A DNA stretch of 64,000 nt from Sacculina carcini (taxonomy: Eukaryota > Arthropoda > Thecostraca > Sacculinidae). Within the stretch, counting starts at the first letter, position 1. Every line of letters starts with the position of its first letter. Both the position numbers and the translations under genes were made by a program. Below are positions 45,808-59,000 of this stretch, piece by piece. Below the pieces are notes generated by a model that worked only from the letters and a program-made list of their open reading frames with translations, had not been told where the DNA came from and ran no database searches. The stretch is from assembly GCA_916048095.2 (NCBI GenBank), contig OU696580.1, forward strand, positions 1,975,202 through 2,039,201, given 5' to 3'.

Positions 45808-48800
45808 CGCCCCCATGATATCAAAATCATTTTAAACACTAGTATTAAACATCAACATACAAAAACAGTTAGTCACATATATAATCTTGCATCCATCTCG
45901 GCTGCCGCCGTTCTCTTGTCGACCTCCGTATCTGTTGCTCAGGCTCGGACTCTTCTGCGGCAGTCTCTGAACCTTCTGTGGCAGTCTCTGACTCTGTTTG
46001 ACCTTCGTCTTCAGACTCTTCGCGCAAGCGCCGAATGTCGAGTACGTGACGAGGCACACCGTCCACATCCACATTATTATCTGATGTTACGTTTGTCACT
46101 TGTCCACGATTCCAATACGTTGTACAGCGCGCCCCCGGAGGTTTTATCCACACATCGTCACCCACGCGCCACATACTCTTTGAAGCTTCCGCCGCTTCTA
46201 CAGGAACCGATGGATGCCTCCACTTGTACCGGTACAATCCATTGGCAGGCGATGAATTCGCGTCCGCTGATGTTTTCGGAGCCAGATTATACCAAAATAA
46301 TGCGTCATTCGGTGTTGTCTGACAACGTTCAGCCATTCTCTTGATCGTTCGGTGGTTTCTTTCGACGATTCCGTTTCCTGACGGCTTGTAGGCCGCTCTA
46401 TATCGTCGCTGCACGCCCCATTTCTGACATAGCTCCGCCAGCCGAACAGACCTGAATGTTCTGCTGTTATCCATGAGTAGTTCGTTCACCGGTCCTCGCT
46501 CCTGGAACAGCTCCTCAAAGACTCGCCCAACATCCTCGCAGTTCTCCGACCGAACTCGCCTCCAAATCGCAAATCTGCAAGGTCCGGAGTCCACTATAGT
46601 CAAATAACATTGACCCCTGTAGTGAGTTGTGTCCACCGCCAACCGACTCCAATTATCATTCACACCTAGTTCACCCGGCACGTGACGTACTGGAGCTGGA
46701 TCAATCATTTGGCACTGCTTGCATTGCCGCACACACTTCTCTACGTCGGATCTCGTGGTTCTCGGGTCCACCATCTGGGCAAGCGACAACGTCCTGTCAA
46801 CTCCAAAATGATGCCGGGAGTGCATCTCACTCAAGGTCACTGCACACACACTAGGTACTCCGAGCGTAGGCTTCAACCACGACTTTGGCACTCGTGTCAA
46901 TCGATCCGCCTTGTTCATCGACGATGGAGTATATTTCACAATGAGTTCAACGCCCAGCTCATTGATGATGTCACGCAGAATCGATATCCTCCTCCTCACT
47001 AGCACTTCTGACAAACCTTTTATTTTTATTCTCGCCTCATCCTCAAGCACACTCCTCAACCACTTCGCAACTGTGACGGAATCCGTCATAACCTCAATGA
47101 GTTTCAATCCCCATTTTATAGCGAGAGTAACACCTTTAATCACAGCCTCCAGTTCCGCCAGGTTGATATGGCTCGCGTCATCCCGTTTGCGCAGCCAAGC
47201 TGCATCTTCTACCAGTTTACCTCCAATCTCTACCACAACACCCTGGGCCAAACTACTGGCGTCACACCACACTCTTCCTCGATAAACTGGTGACACATGA
47301 AAATCACCCTTCACCGGGTCATCAGCTTTCACTCTGTCCAGTATTTCCATCAACAACTTTTGAGCTCTAGGTCCTACTCTATCATTCCACCTATTCCCAT
47401 CACTTATCCGCTTAACGTAGCTGCAGGCTACGCGAAGCCATCCACAGATTGGATAGTGCCCTACCAAGCGGCCGCACGCTGAAAACAGCTCTCGCTTTGA
47501 CATGTTCTCTCCATTCCCCAGCACTGGCAGTGTGTTCCCTCTACTGAATTGTAGAGCTCCTCCAGGATGACTCCGCCCAATAACTAGTCCGAGTAGTCTG
47601 CCACCATCGAGAGATTCAGGCGGCTTGGTTTCCAATCCAAATTTCGCCAGATGCGCTATCACTTCCTCTACCGATACAATCTCCTCGTTGACAATGACGT
47701 CGTCGATATAACTATCGGTGCCGGCTTTCACGACGTCATTTTGCGCCAATACCGTTTTCAAGATACTCGACATAATCTTCGGTGCTGCATTTAACCCAAA
47801 GCCAAGTCTGGTTAAATAATATATCCTTCCTAGGTAATTCACCCTTTGATAATGCCACAACGACTCGTCTATGTGCACCTGAAGGTATGCTGATTTCAGG
47901 TCGACAAGTTTCAATCTCTGTGGTAGCAGTCGCCATTTCCGCAAAGTCTCGGTGCAAACCGCGGCGTCGGGCCCCGGGTGACACTGTACGTACTCATTCA
48001 ATTCTCGATAGTCGAGAACTGGTCGTACCTTACTCTTGTTAGCTTGAACAACAGCCATTAACGGTAGCACTCCTTTAGAGCAAGACTGATCAGGACACTC
48101 TTTCAAATAACCATTGATTATCCATTGATCAAGTTCTTCTCTCCATTTTATGCTCACGGCTTCATCCTCTACACTACTGTACGCCCCAACTGTATTTTTC
48201 AGGGCTGGTGGAGACGTACATTTCCAATTCCACTTAGCCTTCCACTTCCCCTCAGAGAAGATAGCCGTGAAGTCTTTGTCTGTGAGAGTTAACCTGTCAT
48301 TTTTCCTGGTGTTAACTTTACAAATCGAACTAACAGTAGTTTCCCCACGACATTCATCAAAAAATCTAATTTTCCCTTGCTTCCACTCGACTCCCCCCGC
48401 CAGCCCAATGAAGTCAATTCCTGCCACTACATCAACACTTTCTAAAAGCTTATTCATAACAACACAATCCACTGACCTTGTGACATTCTGAAGTGTGATC
48501 AACACGGATGCTTCTCCCATACAACGCGCTTCATGACCATCCACTCCGACCACTCGTCCTTGCCACGAATTGACACGACCCGACATCCAGGAACCAACGA
48601 CAGATTTGGAGCAACCAGTGTCCACCAATATTCGCGCAGGACGACCATCAACGAATCCATCAACTATCGGAAGCGCCGTTGCTACTGGGTGTGAGAAACT
48701 TCCGGCGCACAAGTTTCTCCCATGAAGTTTTCCGACCTGCTAAAACATGATCTCGAGATATGGCCCGGTTTCCCACAAATCCAGCAAATTACATGCTTCG

Positions 48801-49468
48801 AATTATTATTCGTACACTGACGCATCAAGTGGGGGCCACCGCGTCGATAGCACTGCCGAATCTGACCGCGGCTGTCCTCAGGTGTCCTCTTGGTCGCATT
48901 TTTATCCCCACGCCGACCAATATTTGATGTCGTTTCATGTGTCATAGACAACACAGGTTCAGGCCGCTCCACGAGCTCAGACATCAATGCTCTGGCGCGG
49001 TCCACCACAGCTGACAAGGACGTCGCTTCAATGTTTGCCATTGCCCTCAGCTCTCTTGAGACAACTGATGGCAAGCCAACAACAAAAGCCCTCAGCAGCA
49101 CAGAATCAGACGTAATTCCTGCCTGCCTTGACAGTCTCCGCAGATCGGTCATGTAAACATCAACTGGCTCGTCACGCCATATGCGTCTCACAAACTGTTC
49201 ATACGCACTGAAGGGGTTGAGAGAAAACGCACTCTGAAGGGCCTTCTTGATGACTGCCACATCTTTCTTCTGTTCTGCACTCAGCTCTGTATAGAGAGCG
49301 AGTGCACTGCCTTCAAGAAACATTGGCAGTATCGTTTCCTCATCCTTCATCTCCTTCAGTTGCACCAGCAATTCAAACTTATCGATCTACTCTGTAACGC
49401 TGGACGATCCATCAAACGGACGTAGAACATCGGTCAGCTTAACACTCGCCATATTAGCCGAAATAGCT

Positions 49469-49807
49469 TGTAATCGAATAAATGCCGGGAAAAAAAAAAC
49501 TTTCACATATATATTGCACGAGTCAGATGATGATGATGATGATGATTAGATGCATGTGCTAGCAGCAAATCACAGAACCAACCAACAGACACAAAAACCC
49601 AACAACCAAAACCACACTCTTATTCACCAAGCAGTCACACACCCTCCTTCCACAAACGCTTAACACCAACCCCCCTCGCCGTTCGCCACATACCTCCTGT
49701 TCCCACTCCACACCATGTCAACACACGTACACTCACAAACAATCGTAACCGCGCACACACATCCAAAGCCCACTAGATACATATTTCCAACGCAATTATA
49801 CACCACA
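49469..49807 (-). repeat. LTR (5' LTR of the element)
   Basis: 339 bp, one A longer than its partner and otherwise the same. Followed on the plus strand by the target duplication ACAGT. Confidence 0.9.
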
Positions 49808-49990
49808 ACAGTACTATGGGGGAAGAGTGCAAGTGTACTATTACCACCCTGCGGTGGCCCCATGAGTACTGGAAACACCCAAAGGTTGTAGAGAGAAAGA
49901 TACCCAAAAATAAAGAGAAAGAGAGTTCGAAAAAAAAATAACAATAAAGAATTCATCCGATAACACTTCATAATGTCACACTCCTCAATA

Positions 49991-50389
49991 AATAACAACA
50001 ATACACAATAATCAACTATATGTGATTCAATAAATGACATCAACAACAATCAAAAATACATAAATATACAAAATAGGGCAAAATACATTTCGATTGGTCT
50101 CCCGCGAAATAAAACAGAGTATATAGTCGATGATGGATAGAAACAGACATTCATGAATGTACTCGTATATTGCATTACATTAACATTGCATACACCATCA
50201 ACAATAAATGCAACATCATATATATTCTCCAAAAATTCGCATTTTCCAAAGCGACAACACTCAAAAATCCATCACAAACACTTCGCTCCGAGGCATATGA
50301 TTCTCACAAAGCGTACAATCCACAATATCCAGTGTGTAAAAGTCGAAAAGCCCTCTTGCGCGAGAACTTGTGCCAATTCCACGCTAAAG
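49991..50389. other. RPP25 3' flank
   Basis: AT-rich sequence after repeat X, downstream of the RPP25 stop. Probably contains its 3' UTR. No other feature. Confidence 0.4.
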
Positions 50390-53300
50390 TCACGTGCTCT
50401 TCTGCTGTGCATTCGCTTCACTGGCGCCATTTTTGCCGGCAGTAGCTGGGCGTCTACGCGGTCGGCGGGTGCGTTTGAACACATTGCTAGATTGCTGTGT
50501 GTCGCCGCCGCCGCCGCAAAACTGCATCGCCGTGTGCACCAGGTTGGGTTTTTTTGTCTGCGTTGTTGTTGTTGTTGTTGTTGTGGCACTGTCTGCGCCG
50601 CGCGACACGCGACGAAACGGCACACTCCTGTCTTCCGGCGCCTGATAGCTGCACATACACAAAACGTACATCAAATTAACATACACACACACATACAAAC
50701 ACATATACATCAGTGGCATGGCCAGGTTTTTTCCAGAATGAGGGGTTTACGGAGGGGAGGCTATGGAAGAAGATGCGGGGGAGGGGGGGCGTGGCTTCAA
50801 AGACTTTTAGAGACTTCAGCCCTTCCAAGCTACACCCCCTGCCGTGGGTTCTGATATACACCAGTATTATAGCGTCCTCGCATCAAAAGTGTGCAGAAGC
50901 ACAATAATAACAAACCGATTCGAATGGCTAATGTTTTTTTTGACGCAACCACACACAAAAATTGTAAAAATTTTAGCCAATAATCTATATATATAAAAGA
51001 GATCCTCTGTGTGTCTGTCTGTGTGTGTGTGTGTGTGTCTGTGTGTGTGTTCGACCCTCCTTGGTCCATTTTCTATCAGCTATTATTCGGCCACCACTCA
51101 GCCTACCCGCTAACAATTTATACCATCACGTTGGAAATTTTCTTGTCTACACTTTAGATTAAATTTTAAATTTCAAAAATGAAATCAAAAAAAGTTATAG
51201 CGGTGAAAAGACAAAATGAACCCTGAAAAATGCGAAAATTGTGGTCAATGCTCTGCCATCTACTCCTCATAAACCAGAAATGGTACAGCCAAACAAATTA
51301 TACCACTGTGTAGAGAATTTTCTGTTCTACAAGATAGGTTATAATTCATATCAAAAAATAGAACATAAAAGATGTAAACATGACAAAATTTCAATCTATA
51401 TTCAAAATTATATTTATACTCCACGCGTCCGATTTTCTATACTTTTTTCTCTATGTATCAAAAACTAATTATCACACAACTAAATAAATAATACCATCAT
51501 GCTGGGAATTTTGTTTGCTACAACACGGTATAATTTTTAATTTTCCAAAGTGTATTAAAAAAAAGTTACGGCGGTGTGAAGTCAAAATGACAAAGTCAAA
51601 AATGCAAAATTACCACTGGAAACCGTGAATGTTTTGGTAAATATTCCCCTATCTATTCCTCATAAACCAGCAATGGTACAGCTATAAAAATTATACTATT
51701 GTGTAGATAATTTTGTGTTCTACAAGAAATGTTATAATTTATACCCACAAATGATACAAAAAATGTGTAAAATTGGCAAAATTGTCAAATACATCCAAAA
51801 TTACACTTGATCACCGGGCGCCTAAATTAATTCATTTTTCTACCTATTTCTCAGGAACTATTTGTCACACATTAAAATAAATTATATCATCGTGCTGGAA
51901 ATTGTATTTTTTTAAATGCGGTATAATTCTTAATTTTCCAAAGTGTATCTGAAGGAAGTGACGGCGGTGTAAAGTCAAAAGGACATATTGCCAATTTGAC
52001 AGCTATTATGCGCACTTGCGATTACACAGGAATATACTACTGTGTAGAGAATTTTGTTTTCTACAAGAAAAGGTGTAATTTATACCCACAAATGATACAA
52101 AAAACGTGTAAAATTGGCAAAATTCTCAAATACATCCAAAATTACACTTGAACACCGGGTGACTACAATTTATTCATTTTTATACCCATTTCTCAGGAAC
52201 TATTTGTCATACATTAAAATTAATTATACCATCGTGCTAGAAATTTTGTTTCCTACAGTACGGTATAATTATTAATTTTCCAAAGTGTATCTGAAGGAAG
52301 TTACGCCGGTGTAAAGTCAAAAGGACATATTGCCAATTTGACAGCTATTATGCGCACTTGCGATTACACAGGAATATATTACCGTGTAGAGAATTTTGTG
52401 TTCTACAAGAAAAGCTATAATTTATACCCACAAATGATACAAAAAACGTGTAAAATTGGCAAAATTCTCAAATACATCCAAAATTACACTTGAACACCGG
52501 GCGACTGAAATTAATTCATTTTTCTACTATTTCTCAGTAACTATTTGTTACACATAAAAATAAATTATACCATCGTTCTAGAAATCTTTTCTTCTACAAT
52601 ACGGTATAATTTGTAATTTTCCAAAGGGTATCTGAAGGAAGTTACGGCGGTGTAAAGTCAAAAGGACATATTGCCAATTTGACAGCTATTATGCGCACTT
52701 GCGATTACACAGGAATATACACCGATTAAATTTCACTGAAGCCCAATCACAATTAAGAATGCATCATATTATCTCCAAGCATGGATGGTGTGGTTTTATT
52801 GCGTACAGTTTAATTAATGCTACACTCTACTGAATATAAAGGCTTTATTGTCCTCAATAACGTTCCGCACGACGGGCGGGTAAAATGCTATTGGGAACAA
52901 AGTAAACTACTGAATTTAACTGTGTAATTTAATTGGTTTAATTTCAAGTTGCATAAGCATAAGTTGCATAAGGATATGGGTTGCAATATCATGTAATGCC
53001 AACTTATGCTGTTTTAGCGGAAGCATTAACCTGGAATTATAGAGATGACAGAAGGTTGCATTGTTTTGATAGTGTTGTGGAAAAACATGTTTTCTAAATT
53101 GAAACATAAATTTCACATTTAGACTTTTAGATTAGCTATAACTTTCCTGTGGGTTTGTTTTTCTTTTTCAATTTGCACTAATTTTTTATGAATTGAATAT
53201 TAATTATATTTAATGAACTGTTCCGCACGACGGGCGAATTAAATGTATCTATAAAGAGTGGGTATAAATGATAGCGAGGTATATGATATTTTGCTAGCAG

Positions 53301-56002
53301 TAAATATTCTAGCGATAAAAGTAGAATAGCTCTTAAGCAAATGATTTTGGAGAATGATGTGAACCTTTAAATATATTTTGCGATCTGATGATATATGTAT
53401 TAGGAATAATACGTAGCAGAATATAGATTGCATAATATAATATCGGCTGTAATATCAAGGGCTGCATTATCGATGTAATCCAAAAAATAACAACTCTATG
53501 AATATGATGCATTAGTGGAAGCATTAACCGGGAATTATGAGATAATATGATAATGGTGTAAAATTATATCGCATTATGCAACAAATGTGAATTTAGCTAC
53601 CTTACAGTTTGGTCCCGATACTATATTGGCGGGTTGAGAGAAAAGTATTGGTGGGCCGCGTGTTTGGGACCCCTGGGGTAGATAATCTCAGTCTTCTGAT
53701 TACAAATTATGATCGCATCAGTATATTTTGTGATCACAAACTAATAAGTTAAATCACCTCAGACTAGGCTGAGAGCGGTCAAGATTGAATGGTTGGGTTG
53801 GGTTGGGTAGGTTTGACTCAGGTTATATTGGGTTTTAATGATAGCGGAAAATATATAAATTTTAACAATAAATATTATAGCGGTAAAAGTGAAATAGTAC
53901 TTAAGCAAATGATATTGGGGAATGATGTTAAGTAATAAATATAGTTTGGAAACAGTCTGATGAAAAGATTTCATCATCTTTCATTGTTTGTTTCGTGTTT
54001 GTGTTCTGAATTATACCACACGACGGGCAGATTTATATATCAGGCGGGTTGAGGGATAATATTTGTCAAAATAAGAACAAAAATATTCACATTTAGACTT
54101 TTCTATTGGTTAAGATATTTATAGGTTACATTTTTTGCTTTTCAATTTGTATTCATTATATTTTATGGATTTTATTGTATGAATTGTTCCGCACGACGGG
54201 TGGGTTCAAAAAAGTGTTTTTAGATCATTTTTTCAAATGGTTCATTTAAAAAACGGTTTTTTTTTATTAAATAAAAATGTTCCGCGGGCAGCAACTATAG
54301 ACAATAGAACGTTCAATTTACCCTGTAGAATTAATCCATACACAAAACCAATGGATTTGACTTCAAGATGCAGAACGAATCGTGTTCGAGTTCTGAATTA
54401 TTCAGCACGACGGGCGGGTTTAAAAATGACTCAGGCGGACTGAGGGGAAATATTGTGTCGAAATAAAAATAATTTAACTTATAATTTTCAATTGATTAAT
54501 ATTTTTATGAGTGTACCCTATTTCATTTTTATTTTTCCATATTTTTTATGAATTGAATATGAATTTCATGTTATGAATTGCTCCGCACAACTGGCGGGTT
54601 TTAATGCTATATATATACATAAAGAAGAAATTATCTGTCTGTCTGTGTATGTATGCTTGAATATGAGGTGACATAATTGCGCTGGCTCATGGTTCGCTGG
54701 TTCAATTATCAGGGGCTTCAAACGCAAACGAAGCGATGGCTCATTTTTATGAAATAAAAATGTCCCGCGGGCAGCAATAAAACGTTCAATTTCACCGTGT
54801 AGAATGAATTCATATACAAAACTAATGGATTTGACTTCAAGAACCAGAACGGATGGTGTTCGAGTTCTGAATTTTTCCTCACGTCGGGCGGGTTTAAATA
54901 TGAGGCGGGTTGAGTGAAAATATTTTGTCAAAATAAAATTAAAAATAATGAAATTTAGACTTTTTAATTGATTAAGGTCTTCATGAGTTTGCCTTATTTA
55001 TTTTTAATTTGCAATATTTTTATGAATTGTTCCGCACAACGGGCGGGTTTTAATGCGGTTTTAATGCTATATATATACATAAAGAAGAAATTATCTGTCT
55101 GTCTGTGTATGTATGCTTGAATATGAGGTGACATAACTGCGCTGGTTCATGGTTCGCTGGTTCAATGATCAGGGGCTTCAAACGCAAACGAAGCGATGGC
55201 TCATTTTTATGAAATAAAAATGTCCCGCGGGCAGCAATAAAACGTTCAATTTCACCGTGTAGAATGAATTCATATACAAAACTAATGGATTTGACTTCAA
55301 GAACCAGAACGGATGGTGTTCGAGTTCTGAATTATTCCGCACGTCGGCCGGGTTTAAATATGAGGCGGGCTGAGTGAAAATATTTTGTCAAAATGTAAAT
55401 TAAAAATAATGAAATTTAGACTTTTTAATTGATTAAGGTTTTTATGAGTTTGCCTTATTTATTTTTAATTTGCAATATTTTTATGAATTCTTCCGCACAA
55501 CGGGCGGGTTTTAATGCTATATATATACATAAAGAAGAAATTATCTGTCTGTCTGTGTATGTATGCTTGAATATGAGGTGACATAATTGCGCTGGTTCAT
55601 GGTTCGCTGGTTCAATGATCAGGGGCTTCAAACGCAAACGAAGCGATGGCTCATTTTTATGAAATAAAAATGTCCCGCGGGCAGCAATAAAACGTTCAAT
55701 TTCACCGTGTAGAATGAATTCATATACAAAACTAATGGATTTGACTTCAAGAACCAGAACGGATGGTGTTCGAGTTCTGAATTATTCCGCACGTCGGCCG
55801 GGTTTAAATATGAGGCGGGCTGAGTGAACATATTTTGTCAAAATGTAAATTAAAAATAATGAAATTTAGACTTTTTAATTGATTAAGGTTTTTATGAGTT
55901 TGCCTTATTTATTTTTAATTTGCAATATTTTTATGAATTCTTCCGCACAACGGGCGGGTTTTAATGCTAGTCTATATATATAAAAGAGATCCTCTGTGTG
56001 TC

Positions 56003-56040
<38 letters not shown>

Positions 56041-59000
56041 CGACCCTCCTTGGTCCATTTTCTATCAGCTATTATTCGGCCACCACTCAGCCTACCCGCT
56101 AACAATTTATACCATCACGTTGGAAATTTTCTTGTCTACACTTTAAATTAAATTTTAAATTTCAAAAATGAAATCAAAAAAAGTTATAGCGGTGAAAAGA
56201 CAAAATGAACCCTGAAAAATGCGAAAATTGTGGTCAATGCTCTGCCATCTACTCCTCATAAACCAGAAATGGTACAGCCAAACAGATTATACCACTGTGT
56301 AGAGAATTTTCTGTTCTACAAGATAGGTTATAATTCATATCCAAAAATAGAACATAAAAGATGTAAACATGACAAAATTTCAATCTATATTCAAAATTAT
56401 ATTTATACTCCACGCGTCCGATTTTCTATACTTTTTTCTCTATGTATCAAAAACTAATTATCACACAACTAAATAAATAATACCATCATGCTGGGAATTT
56501 TGTTTGCTACAACACGGTATAATTTTTAATTTTCCAAAGTGTATTAAAAAAAAGTTACGGCGGTGTGAAGTCAAAATGACAAAGTCAAAAATGCAAAATT
56601 AGCACTGGAAACCGTGAATGTTTTGGTAAATATTCCCCTATCTATTCCTCATAAACCAGCAATGGTACAGCTATAAAAATTATACTATTGTGTAGATAAT
56701 TTTGTGTTCTACAAGAAAAGTTATAATTTATACCCACAAATGATACAAAAAATGTGTAAAATTGGCAAAATTGTCAAATACATCCAAAATTACACTTGAT
56801 CACCGGGCGCCTAAATTAATTCATTTTTCTACCTATTTCTCAGGAACTATTTGTCACACATTAAAATAAATTATATCATCGTGCTGGAAATTGTATTTTT
56901 TTAAATTCGGTATAATTCTTAAATTTCCAAAGTGTATCTGAAGGAAGTGACGGCGGTGTAAAGTCAAAAGGACATATTGCCAATTTGACAGCTATTATGC
57001 GCACTTGCGATTACACAGGAATATACTACTGTGTAGAGAATTTTGTGTTCTACAAGAAAAGTTATAATTTATACCCACAAATGATACAAAAAACGTGTAA
57101 AATTGGCAAAATTCTCAAATACATCCAAAATTACACTTGAACACCGGGTGACTACAATTTATTCATTTTTATACCCATTTCTCAGGAACTATTTGTCATA
57201 CATTAAAATTAATTATACCATCGTGCTAGAAATTTTGTTTCCTACAGTACGGTATAATTATTAATTTTCCAAAGTGTATCTGAAGGAAGTTACGCCGGTG
57301 TAAAGTCAAAAGGACATATTGCCAATTTGACAGCTATTATGCGCACTTGCGATTACACAGGAATATACTACTGTGTAGAGAATTTTTTGTTCTACAAGAA
57401 AAGCTATAATTTATACCCACAAATGATACAAAAAACGTGTAAAATTGGCAAAATTCTCAAATACATCCAAAATTACACTTGAACACCGGGTGACTACAAT
57501 TTATTCATTTTTATACCCATTTCTCAGGAACTATTTGTCATATATTAAAATTAATTATACCATCGTGCTAGAAATTTTGTTTCCTACAGTACGGTATAAT
57601 TATTAATTTTCCAAAGTGTATCTGAAGGAAGTTACGCCGGTGTAAAGTCAAAAGGACATATTGCCAATTTGACAGCTATTATGCGCACTTGCGATTACAC
57701 AGGAATATACTACTGTGTAGAGAATTTTGTGTTCTACAAGAAAAGCTATAATTTATACCCACAAATGATACAAAAAACGTGTAAAATTGGCAAAATTCTC
57801 AAATACATCCAAAATTACACTTGAACACCGGGCGACTAAAATTAATTCATTTTTCTACTATTTCTCAGTAACTATTTGTTACACATAAAAATAAATTATA
57901 CCATCGTTCTAGAAACCTTTTCTTCTACAATACGGTATAATTTGTAATTTTCCAAAGGGTATCTGAAGGAAGTTACGGCGGTGTAAAGTCAAAAGGACAT
58001 ATTGCCAATTTGACAGCTATTATGCGCACTTGCGATTACACAGGAATATACACCGATTAAATTTCACTGAAGCCCAATCACAATTAAGAATGCATCATAT
58101 TATCTCCAAGCATGGATGGTGTGGTTTTATTGCGTACAGTTTAATTAATGCTACATTCTACTGAATATAAAGGCTTTATTGTCCTCAATAACGTTCCGCA
58201 CGACGGGCGGGTAAAATGCTATTGGGAACAAAGTAAACTACTGAATTTAACTGTGTAATTTAATTGGTTTAATTTCAAGTTGCATAAGCATAAGTTGCAT
58301 AAGGATATGGGTTGCAATATCATGTAATGCCAACTTATGCTGTTTTAGCGGAAGCATTAACCTGGAATTATAGAGATGACAGAAGGTTGCATTGTTTTGA
58401 TAGTGTTGTGGAAAAACATGTTTTCTAAATTGAAACATAAATTTCACATTTAGACTTTTAGATTAGCTATAACTTTCCTGTGGGTTTGTTTTTCTTTTTC
58501 AATTTGCACTAATTTTTTTATGAATTGAATATTAATTATATTTTATGAACTGTTCCGCACGACGGGCGAATTAAATGTATCTATAAAGAGTGGGTTTAAA
58601 TGATAGCGAGGTATATGATATTTTGCTAGCAGTAAATATTCTAGCGATAAAAGTAGAATAGCTCTTAAGCAAATGATTTTGGAGAATGATGTGAACCTTT
58701 AAATATATTTTGCGATCTGATGATATATGTATTAGGAATAATACGTAGCAGAATATAGATTGCATAATATAATATCGGCTGTAATATCAAGGGCTGCATT
58801 ATCGATGTAATCCAAAAAATAACAACTGTATGAATATGATGCATTAGTGGAAGCATTAACCGGGAATTATGAGATAATATGATAATGGTGTAAAATTATA
58901 TCGCATTATGCAACAAATGTGAATTTAGCTACCTTACAGTTTGGTCCCGATACTATATTGGCGGGTTGAGAGAAAAGTATTGGTGGGCCGCGTGTTTGGG

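Larger units (their letters stand above)
45470..49807 (-). mobile_element. LTR retrotransposon (PR-RT-RH-IN order)
   Basis: 4.34-kb LTR retrotransposon on the minus strand. LTRs 45470-45807 and 49469-49807 (TG...CA ends) are identical except for one A in a homopolymer. The target duplication is ACAGT on both sides (45465-45469, 49808-49812). It has a gag-like region with a CCHC knuckle, then a pol frame with protease, reverse transcriptase, RNase H and integrase in that order, as in Ty3/Gypsy or BEL elements; I cannot place it closer. It looks almost whole, with about one break. LTR identity implies a very recent insertion. Confidence 0.9.
45440..49990 (+). repeat. Interspersed repeat X split by the LTR element
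   Basis: Left part 45440-45469 (TATTATTATTGATTACAGGT AAATACAGT) and right part 49808-49990 (ACAGTACTATGGGGGAAGAG, CCTGCGGTGGCCCCATGAG, TCCGATAACACTTCATAATG) rebuild the order seen at 6878-7140 once the insertion and its duplicated ACAGT are ignored. It dates the LTR insertion as later than this repeat. Confidence 0.7.
50984..55970 (+). mobile_element. Non-autonomous Helitron, copy 1
   Basis: 5' end TCTATATATATAAAAGAGAT preceded by A; 3' end CCGCACAACGGGCGGG (stem CCGC/GCGG), nine spacer bases, then CTAG at 55967-55970. This TC...hairpin-CTRR arrangement is diagnostic of Helitrons. 4987 bp, no Rep/helicase frame. Interior: a ~341-bp satellite (about three full units, 51.7-52.7 kb), a middle zone with repeated hairpin modules, and three ~450-bp units from 54608. 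Directly followed by copy 2 with no base between. Confidence 0.85.

Noticed and set aside
49660-50049. 129-codon minus-strand frame ending near GGWC
   Set aside because: It spans the LTR edge and repeat X; the same frame fragment appears in the other repeat X copy at 6953-7135.
50153-50854. 233-codon plus-strand frame
   Set aside because: It is the complement of RPP25 exon 3, a repeat flank and a MITE; the minus-strand reading has the matching phase and acceptor.
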